A DNA stretch of 33,363 nucleotides from Lederbergia galactosidilytica (GCF_017873565.1 NZ_JAGGKH010000032.1:1-33363), one strand, 5' to 3'. Counted from the stretch's first letter, positions 8,973 to 17,224 are shown. The notes: generated by a model from the letters alone, not told the origin. Program-made: numbers and translations.

Positions 8973-10055
8973 TTAATATTCTTCCCAATCGACGATTAAA
9001 CGGTCAACTGCTCCTTGTAACCTTAGATAAGCATGTTCTGTGAGCCACTCTTTTTCTTGTTGTGAACTTAGAAGATTTTTTAATCCTTTTGCATGCTTTA
9101 CAACCTTCTCTAGCCTTTTAGTATGTTCAAAGTGTTGCAAAGCCGTGAGATGTGTGATGATGTCCCTGGCAGCCTGGGGATTTGTGAATGAGTGCTTGCT
9201 TTTCAATTGTTCTACTTCTTTTACTATATCAAGGGCACTGTACACATCTCTTTCATACACTCGCACGTAATCAACTACCATTTGATCTGGGAGGGTTGCA
9301 TTTTCAATCTTCCCACCCCATTCTCCCACTTCTGCGGAAAGTTGAACAAAGGAAGGGACTTCAGAAATTCCCCCTGCGTTAGTCCTCCAAGTAATTTGAT
9401 CATCTACATAAAAAATATATTCATCTTTTGTCCATTCCAATGCAAAGGTATGGTAGCCTTCATAAATTCCTGGAACATGTATATCTTGACCAGCACTTTT
9501 ATGATGTTCTTCATAGCCATCCCAATGAAGAGCATGACTAATCGTATCATTATTCCTATATGCATAAGGGGTTTCAAAAATATCAATTTCGGTTCCATCC
9601 CTACCTTCGTTCCCAACTTCATGTGCTCCATCTGTCATCAGCCAAAATGCACTCCAAAAACCTTCCTCTTTTGGTAACTTAGCTCGAATTTCGTAGTAAC
9701 CATACGCCTGCTCAAACTTATCTCTTGTATTAATGGCACCTGAATAATATTCTCCATCTCGTTCACTGATTTGAATAATGAGGTGGCCCTCTCCATCTAA
9801 AAAAGATTCTTCATCTGACCACCATCCATCTTTTCGTTTCCATTCAGGGGATCGTGACCATTTAGTAAAATCTAATTCATCTCCTGAAAAATTGTCTTCA
9901 AACGTTAATTTCCATCCCGGCTTGTCAGAATCGGTTGTTTCAATTAGCTGATTATTTTCTTTGTCAGCAGCTAATATTGGATTCGCTGCACCGCCTAGCC
10001 CAATTGCTACAGCAAATACCATACATAAGCCGCTATACAAATAGCTTTTCAGCAT
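8973..10055 (-). CDS. secreted GH16 beta-glucanase-type hydrolase with C-terminal FIMAH-like domain
   Basis: The protein is 360 residues. Residues 1-30 are a Sec signal peptide, with predicted cleavage around PILAA. Residues 45-270 are a GH16 jelly-roll domain carrying the catalytic signature EIDIFE (E156, D158, E161), family evidence for cleaving beta-1,3/1,4-glucans or a related polysaccharide. Residues 272-360 are a helical domain with features such as LTALQHFEHTKRLEKVVKHA that resemble the FIMAH domain found at the end of many Firmicute secreted enzymes. AAGGAGGAGG precedes the ATG. It stands alone at the edge of the glycan cluster; its substrate is unknown, and a spore-surface or cell-wall glycan is only a guess. 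Confidence 0.88.
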   Translation of the reverse strand: MLKSYLYSGLCMVFAVAIGLGGAANPILAADKENNQLIETTDSDKPGWKLTFEDNFSGDELDFTKWSRSPEWKRKDGWWSDEESFLDGEGHLIIQISERDGEYYSGAINTRDKFEQAYGYYEIRAKLPKEEGFWSAFWLMTDGAHEVGNEGRDGTEIDIFETPYAYRNNDTISHALHWDGYEEHHKSAGQDIHVPGIYEGYHTFALEWTKDEYIFYVDDQITWRTNAGGISEVPSFVQLSAEVGEWGGKIENATLPDQMVVDYVRVYERDVYSALDIVKEVEQLKSKHSFTNPQAARDIITHLTALQHFEHTKRLEKVVKHAKGLKNLLSSQQEKEWLTEHAYLRLQGAVDRLIVDWEEY

Positions 10056-10116
10056 AGATACCTCCTCCTTAACCTTTTATTGAATTTAAGTATTTAGACA
10101 TCAGAACTCGCTTAAT

Positions 10117-10122
10117 TGTCAA
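10117..10122 (-). promoter_or_regulatory. candidate -35 box for the GH16 gene
   Basis: A perfect TTGACA lies about 65 bases upstream of the GH16 start on the minus strand. No convincing TATAAT-like box is found 16-18 bases on; TAAATA lies at 20. Weak call. Confidence 0.25.
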
Positions 10123-10255
10123 CGTATTATCATTGTAGTAAGTGGGATTATTTTCAGATCGTCCTATCAATATATGTGCATTATTAATCAATTATAACGA
10201 CACTGGGCTTAACTAAAATGTTCAGAATAAAGGGGACAGATCATATCCAGGCAAA

Positions 10256-10294
10256 TCTTATCGCCAGCCTGCAGTGTGCAAACTAGCGATAAGA
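10256..10294 (-). terminator. hairpin at the end of the spsI-J-K-L transcript
   Basis: Read on the minus strand, an 18-bp stem starting TCTTATCGC and closing GCGATAAGA has a three-base loop and three pairs that become G-U only in the minus-strand RNA, which suggests selection on that transcript. It is about 65 bases after the SpsA-like gene. The U tract is short (AAGATTT), so it may be an RNA-stabilising end as much as a terminator. Confidence 0.5.
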
Positions 10295-10360
10295 CAGACT
10301 TTTTTAGCAAAGCTTGTTTTTCTGATGCTTTTCATTCACTTATTAGCAAAATCAATCGGC

Positions 10361-11614
10361 TCATTTAAATGGCTGACCCATTTCGTATTGTTTGAGAATG
10401 TTTCTTGGAATATGGACAGGTTTATCCAGAAATTTTAATCTTGCTAACACTTTTTGTTCCATTGCGTGAAATTGCGAATCAAGCAGGATCCAAGATCGAT
10501 TATGATGTCGATATATTCTATTTTCGGGAAGCCACTTTGCCAATTGAACATCGATAGGTGAGCCATTGGGAAAGTTCTCCAATTTCGCGGAATGAATCTG
10601 AACTATTTCATTCATATTGAAACGATACCTTCTTAATGCAGAGAGATTGACTATCGGCCTCTTCTTATTTCTTTCTAAATAAAAAAGCTTCCCAAGCTCA
10701 TCTTGATAAAGACGAAAGCAGGGCAATCGATTGTCTGGATCGACCTCTTCTCCCTCTTCATATTGAAATAGGAACGGATCTGGGAGTGTCACAATTTTTC
10801 TCGGATCATATTTGAATAAGGTTAACATTTCCGGTTGCAGTAGACGCCTCTTTCCTGCTTCTATGACATAGACATCTTTTCCCATCCCTTTTACTATAAG
10901 GCCATCTGGAAGTACCATGGGAAGGTTTTGAAACAACGTTTGAACAGACTGTGGTGTTTTGTACGTAATATCTAATACCTTAGATAGAGAATAAAACGGC
11001 TGGAAGATATTCAATCGCTGCCAAAATACAGCATCCCCCCTACACCAATGTCTCAGATCATCATCCCAATAACTACCAAACTGCTCCTGCACTTGCTCAA
11101 CAACCCCTCGTGTATGCATAACCGAGCAATGGTCAACTATATCTGCTGCATGAGTAAGATTCTCTTTTGCTTCTCTTATAAATTCCTTTAAACAAATCAT
11201 CTGTTCGTTTACCACTTTCACTTGTTGTGATGAATATACGATCTCAACACCTGGATTCTCTTCTATAAAAGCCACCATTTCTTCGAGGCGAGTAGGTACG
11301 TAAATCGTATCATCTGTTAAATAAGTGAGATACTGTCCTTTAGACAAAGAAATGGCTTCGTTAATCATTGTTGCATATCTTGTTGTTTGATAACGTTCCT
11401 CATCCTTGATCTCGCTATTTCGGTAAAAAATTCGTGGATCCCCTAAATAATGCTGGATCATTTCAACCGTTTCGAAATGAGAGTGATCATCCATAATCCA
11501 CAGTTCCCATTCCGTCATTGTTTGGTTAAGTACACTTTCAATTGCTTTTTTAAGAAATAGTGGTTTATTATAACTTGTTAGGATGACAGATACTTTAGGT
11601 TCTATGCATGGCAC
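10361..11614 (-). CDS. SpsA-like GT2 glycosyltransferase with C-terminal sugar-locus repeats
   Basis: Residues 1-225 are a GT-A family-2 transferase closely related to SpsA: VSVILTSYNKP, the acidic motif TDDT (100-103), the DHCSVMH and FGSYWDDD blocks and a conserved RGDA. Unlike the 255-residue SpsA in this window, it continues to residue 417 with at least two roughly 58-residue repeats (about 236-291 and 298-354) of the type VKG-G--VYVIEAGKRR, and perhaps a third degenerate copy. The start is a GTG after AAGAAGGGGG; no better in-frame start is seen. It is the last gene of the rhamnose operon, after spsL. Donor and acceptor sugars are unknown; a role in spore-surface glycan assembly is inferred from neighbours. 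Confidence 0.8.
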   Translation of the reverse strand: MPCIEPKVSVILTSYNKPLFLKKAIESVLNQTMTEWELWIMDDHSHFETVEMIQHYLGDPRIFYRNSEIKDEERYQTTRYATMINEAISLSKGQYLTYLTDDTIYVPTRLEEMVAFIEENPGVEIVYSSQQVKVVNEQMICLKEFIREAKENLTHAADIVDHCSVMHTRGVVEQVQEQFGSYWDDDLRHWCRGDAVFWQRLNIFQPFYSLSKVLDITYKTPQSVQTLFQNLPMVLPDGLIVKGMGKDVYVIEAGKRRLLQPEMLTLFKYDPRKIVTLPDPFLFQYEEGEEVDPDNRLPCFRLYQDELGKLFYLERNKKRPIVNLSALRRYRFNMNEIVQIHSAKLENFPNGSPIDVQLAKWLPENRIYRHHNRSWILLDSQFHAMEQKVLARLKFLDKPVHIPRNILKQYEMGQPFK

Positions 11615-11659
11615 CCCCCTTCTTACTATTAAAAGGTTAACTAACGATTAAAAGCTTTG

Positions 11660-11685
11660 GGAACCTGTCCATAGCAGTCGGTTCC
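11660..11685 (-). other. inter-cistronic hairpin spsL / SpsA-like gene
   Basis: GGAACC pairs with GGTTCC, with an inner CTG/CAG stem, in the 107-base spacer between spsL and the downstream transferase. There is no T tract, so it is more likely an RNA processing or stability element than a terminator. Confidence 0.35.
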
Positions 11686-11721
11686 ATTAGTTTTTTGACC
11701 ATGTACTCTTATTGATTCACA

Positions 11722-12183
11722 CTAACGATTAGCTGTTTCCCAATTAAAGCCAATTTCCTTATCATTCCATGGAATTCTTTTTTCGTCCGGATTTTCACGA
11801 TTATATGATTCCGTTGTAAAGTAAATAATCGTCGCGGGATTTGGGCCAAGAACTCGGTATCCATGTGCGACACCTTTTGGAATAAGAAGGAGAATCGGAT
11901 TAGTCTCTCCCATATAAAACACATTCGTCTCGCCCTTTGTGCTTGAACCTTTCCGTAAATCGTATAGTACGACTTGTGCATGACCTGATGGGAAAAACCA
12001 AAGATCATCTTGCTTTTCATGATAATGGAAAGCCTTAATAACGCCTGGATAACTCATGGACCAAGACGCTTGACCAAATCGTTCCAAAATATGATCATCA
12101 TCACGGACCAATTCGGCAAAAAAACCACGATCATCGCTATGTTTCACAATTTTTTTAACAACTACACCATCAATCAAATTCAT
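11722..12183 (-). CDS. spsL: dTDP-4-dehydrorhamnose 3,5-epimerase family protein SpsL
   Basis: This is an RmlC-type cupin, 153 residues, shorter than enteric RmlC but the length of B. subtilis SpsL. Features are DDRGFFAELVR near the N-terminus, the putative catalytic His in AFHYHEKQDDLWF, and the PKGVAHGYRVL strand. It should epimerise dTDP-4-keto-6-deoxyglucose at C3 and C5 on the way to dTDP-L-rhamnose. GAGGAGGAAG precedes the ATG. It follows spsK by about 62 bases and completes the four-gene rhamnose set. Confidence 0.92.
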   Translation of the reverse strand: MNLIDGVVVKKIVKHSDDRGFFAELVRDDDHILERFGQASWSMSYPGVIKAFHYHEKQDDLWFFPSGHAQVVLYDLRKGSSTKGETNVFYMGETNPILLLIPKGVAHGYRVLGPNPATIIYFTTESYNRENPDEKRIPWNDKEIGFNWETANR

Positions 12184-12245
12184 TCTCTTCCTCCTCGTTT
12201 TTTAATACATTCACACCTGTTCCACGGCTTAGCATTCCATTCCCT

Positions 12246-13091
12246 TCAAAACTTTTGGACATCTAGAAACTCTTCAAGCGCGGCCTGCCAATGTCTCATA
12301 TAGATCCCTTCGTCTTCAATCGATTCCTTGCTTAAGAGCGAAAAAGCTGGCCTTTGTGCGATAACGCCATACTCTTTAGAAGAAATTGGTTTGACGAGAT
12401 TTTCCTGATAGCCCGCTAATTTTAAAATGGCTTGAGCAAATGTGAACCAGCTGCAGCTTCCAATATTTGATATATGATAAATACCATATTTCTTGCCAAT
12501 TAGTTGTTTCATAGCTAAAGCCAAGTCTTTCGTATATGTGGGTGAACCAATTTGATCATTCACCACCGTAAATTCCTGTCCTTTTTTAGCTAAACGAAGC
12601 ATTGTTTTAACGAAGTTATTTCCGGTTTCTCCATATACCCATGAGGTACGTACGATATAAAATTCTTGTAAAACTTGTTGGACAAAACGTTCTCCAAGTA
12701 ATTTACTTGTTCCGTAAATTGATAAAGGATCTGGTGCATCTGCGATTGTATAGGGTTCCTGCTTTTTCCCATTAAATATAAAATCTGTGCTGATATACAT
12801 CATGGTAGCTCCTATATTTTTTGAAGCTTTAGCGATATAATATGTTCCAAAACTATTGACTTCAAAAGCTGTTTTCCAATTTGTTTCACAATCGTCTACA
12901 GCAGTATAGGCTGCCGCATGAATAACCAAATCAGGTCTGAGCTTTTCTATTACTTCATTGATCAGTGTTTCATTTGTAATATCTAGTTCTGACCGGCTAT
13001 ACGGAAATAGCTCAATAGACGGATCCTTCGAAAAGAGTTTCACTAGGTCAGTTCCTAATTGTCCTGTAGCCCCGGTGATTAAAATTTTCAT
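12246..13091 (-). CDS. spsK: dTDP-4-dehydrorhamnose reductase SpsK
   Basis: This is an extended SDR of the RmlD family, 281 residues. It has the Rossmann motif TGATGQLG (6-13), HAAAYTAVDDCE, the catalytic YGTSKLLGE (YxxxK), and FIVRTSWVYGE-like and GSPTYTKDLA segments typical of RmlD. It catalyses the last reduction to dTDP-L-rhamnose. Its ATG overlaps the spsJ stop by four bases (ATGA), indicating translational coupling. The C-terminus MRHWQAALEEFL is typical of the family. Confidence 0.94.
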   Translation of the reverse strand: MKILITGATGQLGTDLVKLFSKDPSIELFPYSRSELDITNETLINEVIEKLRPDLVIHAAAYTAVDDCETNWKTAFEVNSFGTYYIAKASKNIGATMMYISTDFIFNGKKQEPYTIADAPDPLSIYGTSKLLGERFVQQVLQEFYIVRTSWVYGETGNNFVKTMLRLAKKGQEFTVVNDQIGSPTYTKDLALAMKQLIGKKYGIYHISNIGSCSWFTFAQAILKLAGYQENLVKPISSKEYGVIAQRPAFSLLSKESIEDEGIYMRHWQAALEEFLDVQKF

Positions 13092-14059
13092 TTGCCTTCA
13101 CGCTTATTTTCTTTTATGTTTTCCATATACCATTGGACAGTAAGTTTCAGTCCTTCAGCAAAATCTACTTGGGGCTGCCAATGCAGTTCTGTTTTGATTT
13201 TTTCATAATTAATGGAATAGCGACGATCATGTCCTAGTCGATCTTCTACAAATGTAATTAAATTCAGATCCGCACCAAGATAGTCAATAATCTGTTTCAC
13301 AACGGCTAGATTGGTTTGTTCTTCATCTCCTCCAATATTATAGACAGAGCCGATTCTTCCTCTTTCGAGAACCGCATGGATGGCGCGACAATGATCTTCC
13401 ACAAATAGCCAATCGCGAATTTGCCCTCCATCACCATAGATTGGAATTTTTTTGCCAGCTAAGGCAGAAGTGATCACTTTAGGTATGAATTTTTCTAAAT
13501 GTTGAAAAGGTCCATAATTATTGCTACAGCGTGTGATCATAACCGGTACATTGAAGGTATTGTAATAGGAGTGAACAAGTAGATCTGCCCCTGCCTTGCT
13601 TGCGGAGTATGGATTATTTGGTGAAAGTGGAGACATTTCGGTAAAAGAGGGCTCCGTTTTCTTCAAACTTCCGTACACCTCATCTGTAGAAACTTGAATC
13701 ATCTTTTTGGCTTTTCCATCTCGTACAGCATTCAAAAGATTTAGTGTTCCTTTTATATTCGTATCAATAAACGGAGTTGCTGACTGAATACTTCGATCGA
13801 CATGAGATTCAGCCGCAAAGTGAATAATCGCCTCATATGTCTGATCAAATACTTGCTCTAATTGTTTTTGATTGGTTAGATCACAGTGGAGAAAACGATA
13901 ATGGGGATTGTCTGAATAAACATGTTGCATAAATGGATGACTGGCATAGGTGAGAGCATCAACATTCGTAACAGCGTAATCCGTATGCTTCATTAAATAG
14001 TGGATAAAATTGGCGCCAATAAACCCTGCGCCTCCAGTGACAAGTAACTCTTTTTTCAT
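13088..14059 (-). CDS. spsJ: dTDP-glucose 4,6-dehydratase SpsJ
   Basis: This is an RmlB-type extended SDR, 323 residues. It has TGGAGFIG (8-15), [19 protein letters not shown] with the catalytic Asp-Glu pair, and YSASKAGAD (YxxxK). The later [14 protein letters not shown] and [13 protein letters not shown] blocks are diagnostic for dTDP-glucose 4,6-dehydratase. It makes dTDP-4-keto-6-deoxyglucose from the SpsI product. It overlaps spsI upstream and spsK downstream by ATGA junctions. Confidence 0.95.
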   Translation of the reverse strand: MKKELLVTGGAGFIGANFIHYLMKHTDYAVTNVDALTYASHPFMQHVYSDNPHYRFLHCDLTNQKQLEQVFDQTYEAIIHFAAESHVDRSIQSATPFIDTNIKGTLNLLNAVRDGKAKKMIQVSTDEVYGSLKKTEPSFTEMSPLSPNNPYSASKAGADLLVHSYYNTFNVPVMITRCSNNYGPFQHLEKFIPKVITSALAGKKIPIYGDGGQIRDWLFVEDHCRAIHAVLERGRIGSVYNIGGDEEQTNLAVVKQIIDYLGADLNLITFVEDRLGHDRRYSINYEKIKTELHWQPQVDFAEGLKLTVQWYMENIKENKREGK

Positions 14060-14799
14060 AGGTCTTTCCTTCCTTTTTTCGCCAATTGCTCATTAACTAA
14101 TTGATTGGCCATGAAGAGCGATTCATGTGTTCCTGCATCTATCCACCAACCTGATAAACGATCATATTTTAAAATAGATTCCTGTATATATATATTATTC
14201 ACATCCGTAATCTCTAATTCTCCTCGACCTGAGGGGGACAGTTCTTGAATATAGTCAAACACTTCTGGCCCATACATATAAATACCCGTTACAATATAAT
14301 TCGATATAAAGCTTGTCGGCTTTTCAACAATAGAATTAATACATTGGTCCGTTTCGTTTAACCTCGCGACTCCAAATCGCTCAGGATCTTTTACCTCTTT
14401 GATCAGGACTCTTGCCCCATTCTTCTGCTGTTGAAAAGACTGAATAAAGGGGAGCAATGAATCTTCGAAAATATTATCCCCTAAAAGCAAAATAAACTTA
14501 TCCCCATCTGCAAAATCCTTAGCATGGGCAAGCCCCGCAGAAATGCCTGATGCTGTTGGCTGGATTTCATAACGCAAAGCAACACCTAATTCAGCCCCAT
14601 CCTCTAGTAACTTGTGAAATGAACTCATGTACTCTTCATGAGTAATTAGCAGAATCTCATAGACGCCCGCTTCTTTTAATTTCATAATTGACCAGTAAAT
14701 CATCGGATAAGGACCAACAGGTAAAAGATGCTTATTCGTTATCTTTGTCATCGGTTGTAACCGCGAACCTGTTCCACCAGCTAATATAACTCCTTTCAC
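14056..14799 (-). CDS. spsI: glucose-1-phosphate thymidylyltransferase SpsI
   Basis: This nucleotidyltransferase makes dTDP-glucose, the first step towards dTDP-rhamnose. Motifs are [16 protein letters not shown] at the N-terminus, [31 protein letters not shown] and [11 protein letters not shown]. At about 247 residues it is the short RmlA form, like B. subtilis SpsI. The GTG start is chosen because it gives the family's MKGVILAGG; an ATG four codons upstream directly abuts the GGAAAGG ribosome site. First gene of the spsI-J-K-L-transferase set. Confidence 0.93.
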   Translation of the reverse strand: MKGVILAGGTGSRLQPMTKITNKHLLPVGPYPMIYWSIMKLKEAGVYEILLITHEEYMSSFHKLLEDGAELGVALRYEIQPTASGISAGLAHAKDFADGDKFILLLGDNIFEDSLLPFIQSFQQQKNGARVLIKEVKDPERFGVARLNETDQCINSIVEKPTSFISNYIVTGIYMYGPEVFDYIQELSPSGRGELEITDVNNIYIQESILKYDRLSGWWIDAGTHESLFMANQLVNEQLAKKGRKDL

Positions 14800-14876
14800 G
14801 AATACACACATCCTTTCCTATAAATAAGCAAGATGTTCCAAATTCTAACTTTCTTTATTGTCCCCTTCAGTTGCAG

Positions 14877-14905
14877 AAAGGATGTCATTCTTTACTAACA
14901 TCCTT
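14877..14905 (-). terminator. short hairpin ahead of spsI
   Basis: AAGGATGT pairs with ACATCCTT across a 12-base loop, followed by TTTCT on the minus strand. Weak terminator-like structure between the 71-codon gene and spsI; it could attenuate read-through into spsI. Confidence 0.3.
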
Positions 14906-14940
14906 CTTGAACTTACAAGCTGAGCAATTTTACTCCCTTC

Positions 14941-14986
14941 ATATGTTGACAAAACTCCAAGAATAGGAGCTTTTGCCAACATATAA
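14941..14986 (-). other. strong imperfect hairpin in the spsI leader
   Basis: ATATGTTG and CAACATAT form the outer stem, CAAAA/TTTTG and CTCC/GGAG continue it, and the loop is TATTCTT. No T run follows. It begins just after the stop of the 70-residue gene; a terminator without U tract, a processing signal or an inverted-repeat relic are all possible. Confidence 0.45.
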
Positions 14987-14993
14987 CATCCTA

Positions 14994-15206
14994 TTAAAAT
15001 GTTCCAACACTTTGTACCTGATTGATCGGTACATACATAGTTCCATCTGTATCAGGGTCTTCAAATGTAACCATATCTGTTCCGACGCTAACAATCTGCA
15101 AATTTCTTAGGATCTCGCCTCCAACTAAACGAATTACGGGTACGGGTTGGCCTGATTCTGAAATACTAATTAATTGTTGTTGAAATGTAGATCTTAAAAC
15201 AGCCAT
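14994..15206 (-). CDS. small beta-rich protein, candidate spore-surface protein
   Basis: This 70-residue protein has no signal peptide. Its pattern of alternating strands, VPVIRLVGGEIL, LQIVSVGTDMVTFED and MYVPINQVQSV, suggests a compact Sm-like or DUF2642-like beta barrel. ATG is preceded by GGGAGGAG. It lies divergent from another small beta-rich gene and directly upstream of spsI, inside a spore-polysaccharide locus. A coat or crust component, possibly a glycan acceptor, is inferred from context only. No catalytic motif is visible. Confidence 0.65.
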   Translation of the reverse strand: MAVLRSTFQQQLISISESGQPVPVIRLVGGEILRNLQIVSVGTDMVTFEDPDTDGTMYVPINQVQSVGTF

Positions 15207-15508
15207 AACATCTCCTCCCTTCTCATTCTCTATTACATTATTAACAAAAAATAAAATAGTGTAGACAACCGTTTACTCTATAAAAAAATGAGATATTGAC
15301 TTATTCCTTTTGTCTATATATTTAGCAAACGCTATAGTAAAAATGTGGATTTTTTTTATTTTTAGGGTGTTGTCTTAACGATTCAACCTTTTCGACATAA
15401 GGTATCATGAGGTAGTATTCAGAGGGCTTTGTAGATCATCTTCCGATTTGGATTACTATGTCTAGTTAATGAGCAAGGCCTTAAATAATATAAATTGAGG
15501 TGAAAAAG
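15207..15508. other. divergent promoter region between two small genes
   Basis: This AT-rich region of about 300 bases separates the divergent small genes. It contains the plus-strand SigK-like promoter described separately. On the minus strand only a weak TATAGAGTA match to a SigK -10, without a properly spaced AC, was seen. Confidence 0.5.
15378..15404 (+). promoter_or_regulatory. SigK-type promoter for the small gene and cgeB
   Basis: CATAAGGTA (15396-15404) is a perfect match to the SigK -10 pattern CATANNNTA, and AC (15378-15379) lies 16 bases upstream as expected for the -35. It would start a transcript about 100 bases ahead of the small gene. Predicts late mother-cell expression. Confidence 0.6.
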
Positions 15509-15736
15509 ATGAACTTTGCAGATTATATTTTCAGGCGTTTAATACCTGGAACCACCATCACGGTGACAATGGATTCTGGTAATATTATTGGTCCAGCCAT
15601 TTTTACAGACTATAATCCCGCTACTGGTATTGCAGTCTTAGAAGAAGAAGGGACGATGTCTCCTCCCACAAATATGATTATTAATATTGGTTCGAGTAAA
15701 GTGGAATCTATTATTTATGATGCAACAGAGGAATAA
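15509..15736 (+). CDS. small beta-rich protein coupled to CgeB, CgeA-position protein
   Basis: This 75-residue protein consists mostly of beta-strand patterns (TTITVTMDSGNIIGPAIFTD, GIAVLEEEG, MIINIGSSKVESI) that resemble a small Sm-like or DUF2642-like barrel. The ATG is preferred because GAGGTG lies six bases upstream; a GTG three codons earlier overlaps that site. The stop overlaps the cgeB ATG (TAATG), so the two are translationally coupled. In B. subtilis the crust protein gene cgeA precedes cgeB; this gene takes that position, but I cannot claim sequence homology to CgeA. Confidence 0.7.
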   Translation: MNFADYIFRRLIPGTTITVTMDSGNIIGPAIFTDYNPATGIAVLEEEGTMSPPTNMIINIGSSKVESIIYDATEE

Positions 15737-16695
15737 TGAACCTAATATATGTTTCATCAATGTATTCCAAAATCTACCAGTATTTAGATAGAAATATAGA
15801 GAATGTTCTTCTCCAATTTTGTGATAAGTGTATACTGTTTCAACCCGAACAATCTATCCAGCGATTACAAGCAATCTTAAATGAGCATGATCGGCCACTA
15901 TGGGCATTGATACTCCTTGGTAACCATTTCCCCAAACAAGCAAGTGATCTATTAAGAAAACACAATGTAAAGCAAGCGGTTTGGCTAACAGAGGATCCCT
16001 ACTATATGAATAAAACGCTTCAAAATATACATCTTTATGATTACGTTTTTACAATTGACTCAGGATCGTATAATGCCTATCTTTCGGCTGGTTTTTCACA
16101 TGTCTATCATCTCCCTTTAGGAACAGATCCCTCCATTTTTACAGATCAGGAAGTAGATTCTTCCTATCATAGTGATGTGTTGCTCGTAGGGTATCCCTAC
16201 CCTTCCCGTGTAAAATTGGTAGAATTCCTTTTGGAAAACGGAACATTCCCTATTACTGTCATTGGAAGGCAGTGGCATAATCAGTTATCCAAGAAATTTC
16301 GGAGACATGATCAACTCTGTATGTATGATCAATGGATGGAACCCGAGATCATCGCAAAGTTTTATAATGGAGCTAAAATCGTATTAAATCCTCACCGCCA
16401 GGTAAATTTTTTTAAGGGGATCAAGAATGAAACTATAAATAATCGTACATTGGATATTGCCGCCTGTGGAGCTTTTCAATTAATTGAGGATTTAGCTGGA
16501 TTGAGAAGCTATTTTTCAGAAGATGAAATGATCTCTTACCAAGATCGGGAAGATTGCTTGGAAAAGGTTTCCTTCTATTTGGATAAAAAAGATCTTCGCC
16601 AACATATTGCGGACAGTGCACAAAAAAGAGTTTGCCACGAACATACCTTTCGACATAGAGTAGAAACAATATTAGATATAATGAAGCTGCCTTAA
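15736..16695 (+). CDS. cgeB: CgeB-family spore glycosyltransferase
   Basis: The 319-residue protein resembles the CgeB family (GT-B fold, Glyco_trans_1_2 C-terminus). The N-terminal half has a Rossmann-like segment and VWLTEDPYYMN and YVFTIDSGSYNAY blocks. The C-terminal half has LPLGTDPSIFTD, VLLVGYPYPSR, KIVLNPHRQ and RTLDIAACGAFQLIED, typical of the family. CgeB is a SigK/GerE-controlled protein linked to spore crust glycosylation in B. subtilis. Here it is coupled to a small putative surface protein, which is therefore a candidate acceptor. It is oriented opposite to the surrounding sps genes. Confidence 0.85.
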   Translation: MNLIYVSSMYSKIYQYLDRNIENVLLQFCDKCILFQPEQSIQRLQAILNEHDRPLWALILLGNHFPKQASDLLRKHNVKQAVWLTEDPYYMNKTLQNIHLYDYVFTIDSGSYNAYLSAGFSHVYHLPLGTDPSIFTDQEVDSSYHSDVLLVGYPYPSRVKLVEFLLENGTFPITVIGRQWHNQLSKKFRRHDQLCMYDQWMEPEIIAKFYNGAKIVLNPHRQVNFFKGIKNETINNRTLDIAACGAFQLIEDLAGLRSYFSEDEMISYQDREDCLEKVSFYLDKKDLRQHIADSAQKRVCHEHTFRHRVETILDIMKLP

Positions 16696-16709
16696 AGGGC
16701 GGCTTTTTT
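16684..16709 (+). terminator. rho-independent terminator of cgeB
   Basis: AAGCTGCC pairs with GGCGGCTT (one G-T) around TTAAAG, followed by six T. The upstream arm lies within the last codons and stop of cgeB. Confidence 0.85.
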
Positions 16710-17224
16710 ATGTTTCTCTTCGTACCCTATTCGCTTAGCTATAAGGAAGTCTTGTCAATTTATTGATTGTTCCTGCTTTAATCCTCTCGTCTATTAAGAG
16801 ACTTACATATTTCCCTAATGAAATGAATTTACTCACTATTGCTGAATTGACAAATGCTTTTATTAAATAATCTCAAGAGTATAACCCCGAGCCAATTTGT
16901 GAAAGTTATTCTATTCCAACTGGTTTATCGGATGTGAAAAATCCCACAATCTTGGTATGGCCCGGCATTACCAAACCAATAATGCCTCTGCACATGATCC
17001 TAGAGACTAGCTCCTTATTATTGAGAGAAATCGAAGCATGCGTGAGTGGCAGAAATTTTCGCAGTTAGAGGAACGTTATACAGCTAGCTATATGGCTTAA
17101 AATCTATGAACCTTCCAAGCTCTGGTACCTTTCTAAATTGCACTTACTACCATTATAACTTTTTCAACTAAGATTATTATGGCTTTCCGCTCGTAAAAAG
17201 CCGCCCGCAAGAGCGAACAGCTTT
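16696..17224. other. intergenic region cgeB / pseI
   Basis: This 529-base convergent spacer is flanked by terminators on both sides. No intact gene is seen. A possible decayed reading frame at 16788-17068 is listed separately. Confidence 0.6.
16788..17068 (+). pseudogene. possible gene remnant, unknown family
   Basis: One plus-strand frame is open for about 94 codons except for a single TAA at 16868-16870, and reads with protein-like composition: MNLLTIAELTNAFIK before the stop, EYNPEPICESY and NPTILVWPGITKP after it. I do not recognise the family. It may be a decayed coding fragment left by rearrangement, or chance. Confidence 0.25.

Larger units (their letters stand above)
10056..10360. 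other. intergenic region GH16 / SpsA-like gene
   Basis: This 305-base spacer between two minus-strand genes has no coding potential that I can support. It holds the candidate GH16 promoter and a strong hairpin at 10256-10294. Confidence 0.5.

Noticed and set aside
11709-12020. 103-codon minus-strand frame overlapping spsL
   Set aside because: Out-of-frame shadow of spsL, which has full family motifs and a good ribosome site.
15360-15375. GerE binding site upstream of the SigK promoter
   Set aside because: The best match to RWWTRGGYNNYY has two mismatches, too weak to report.
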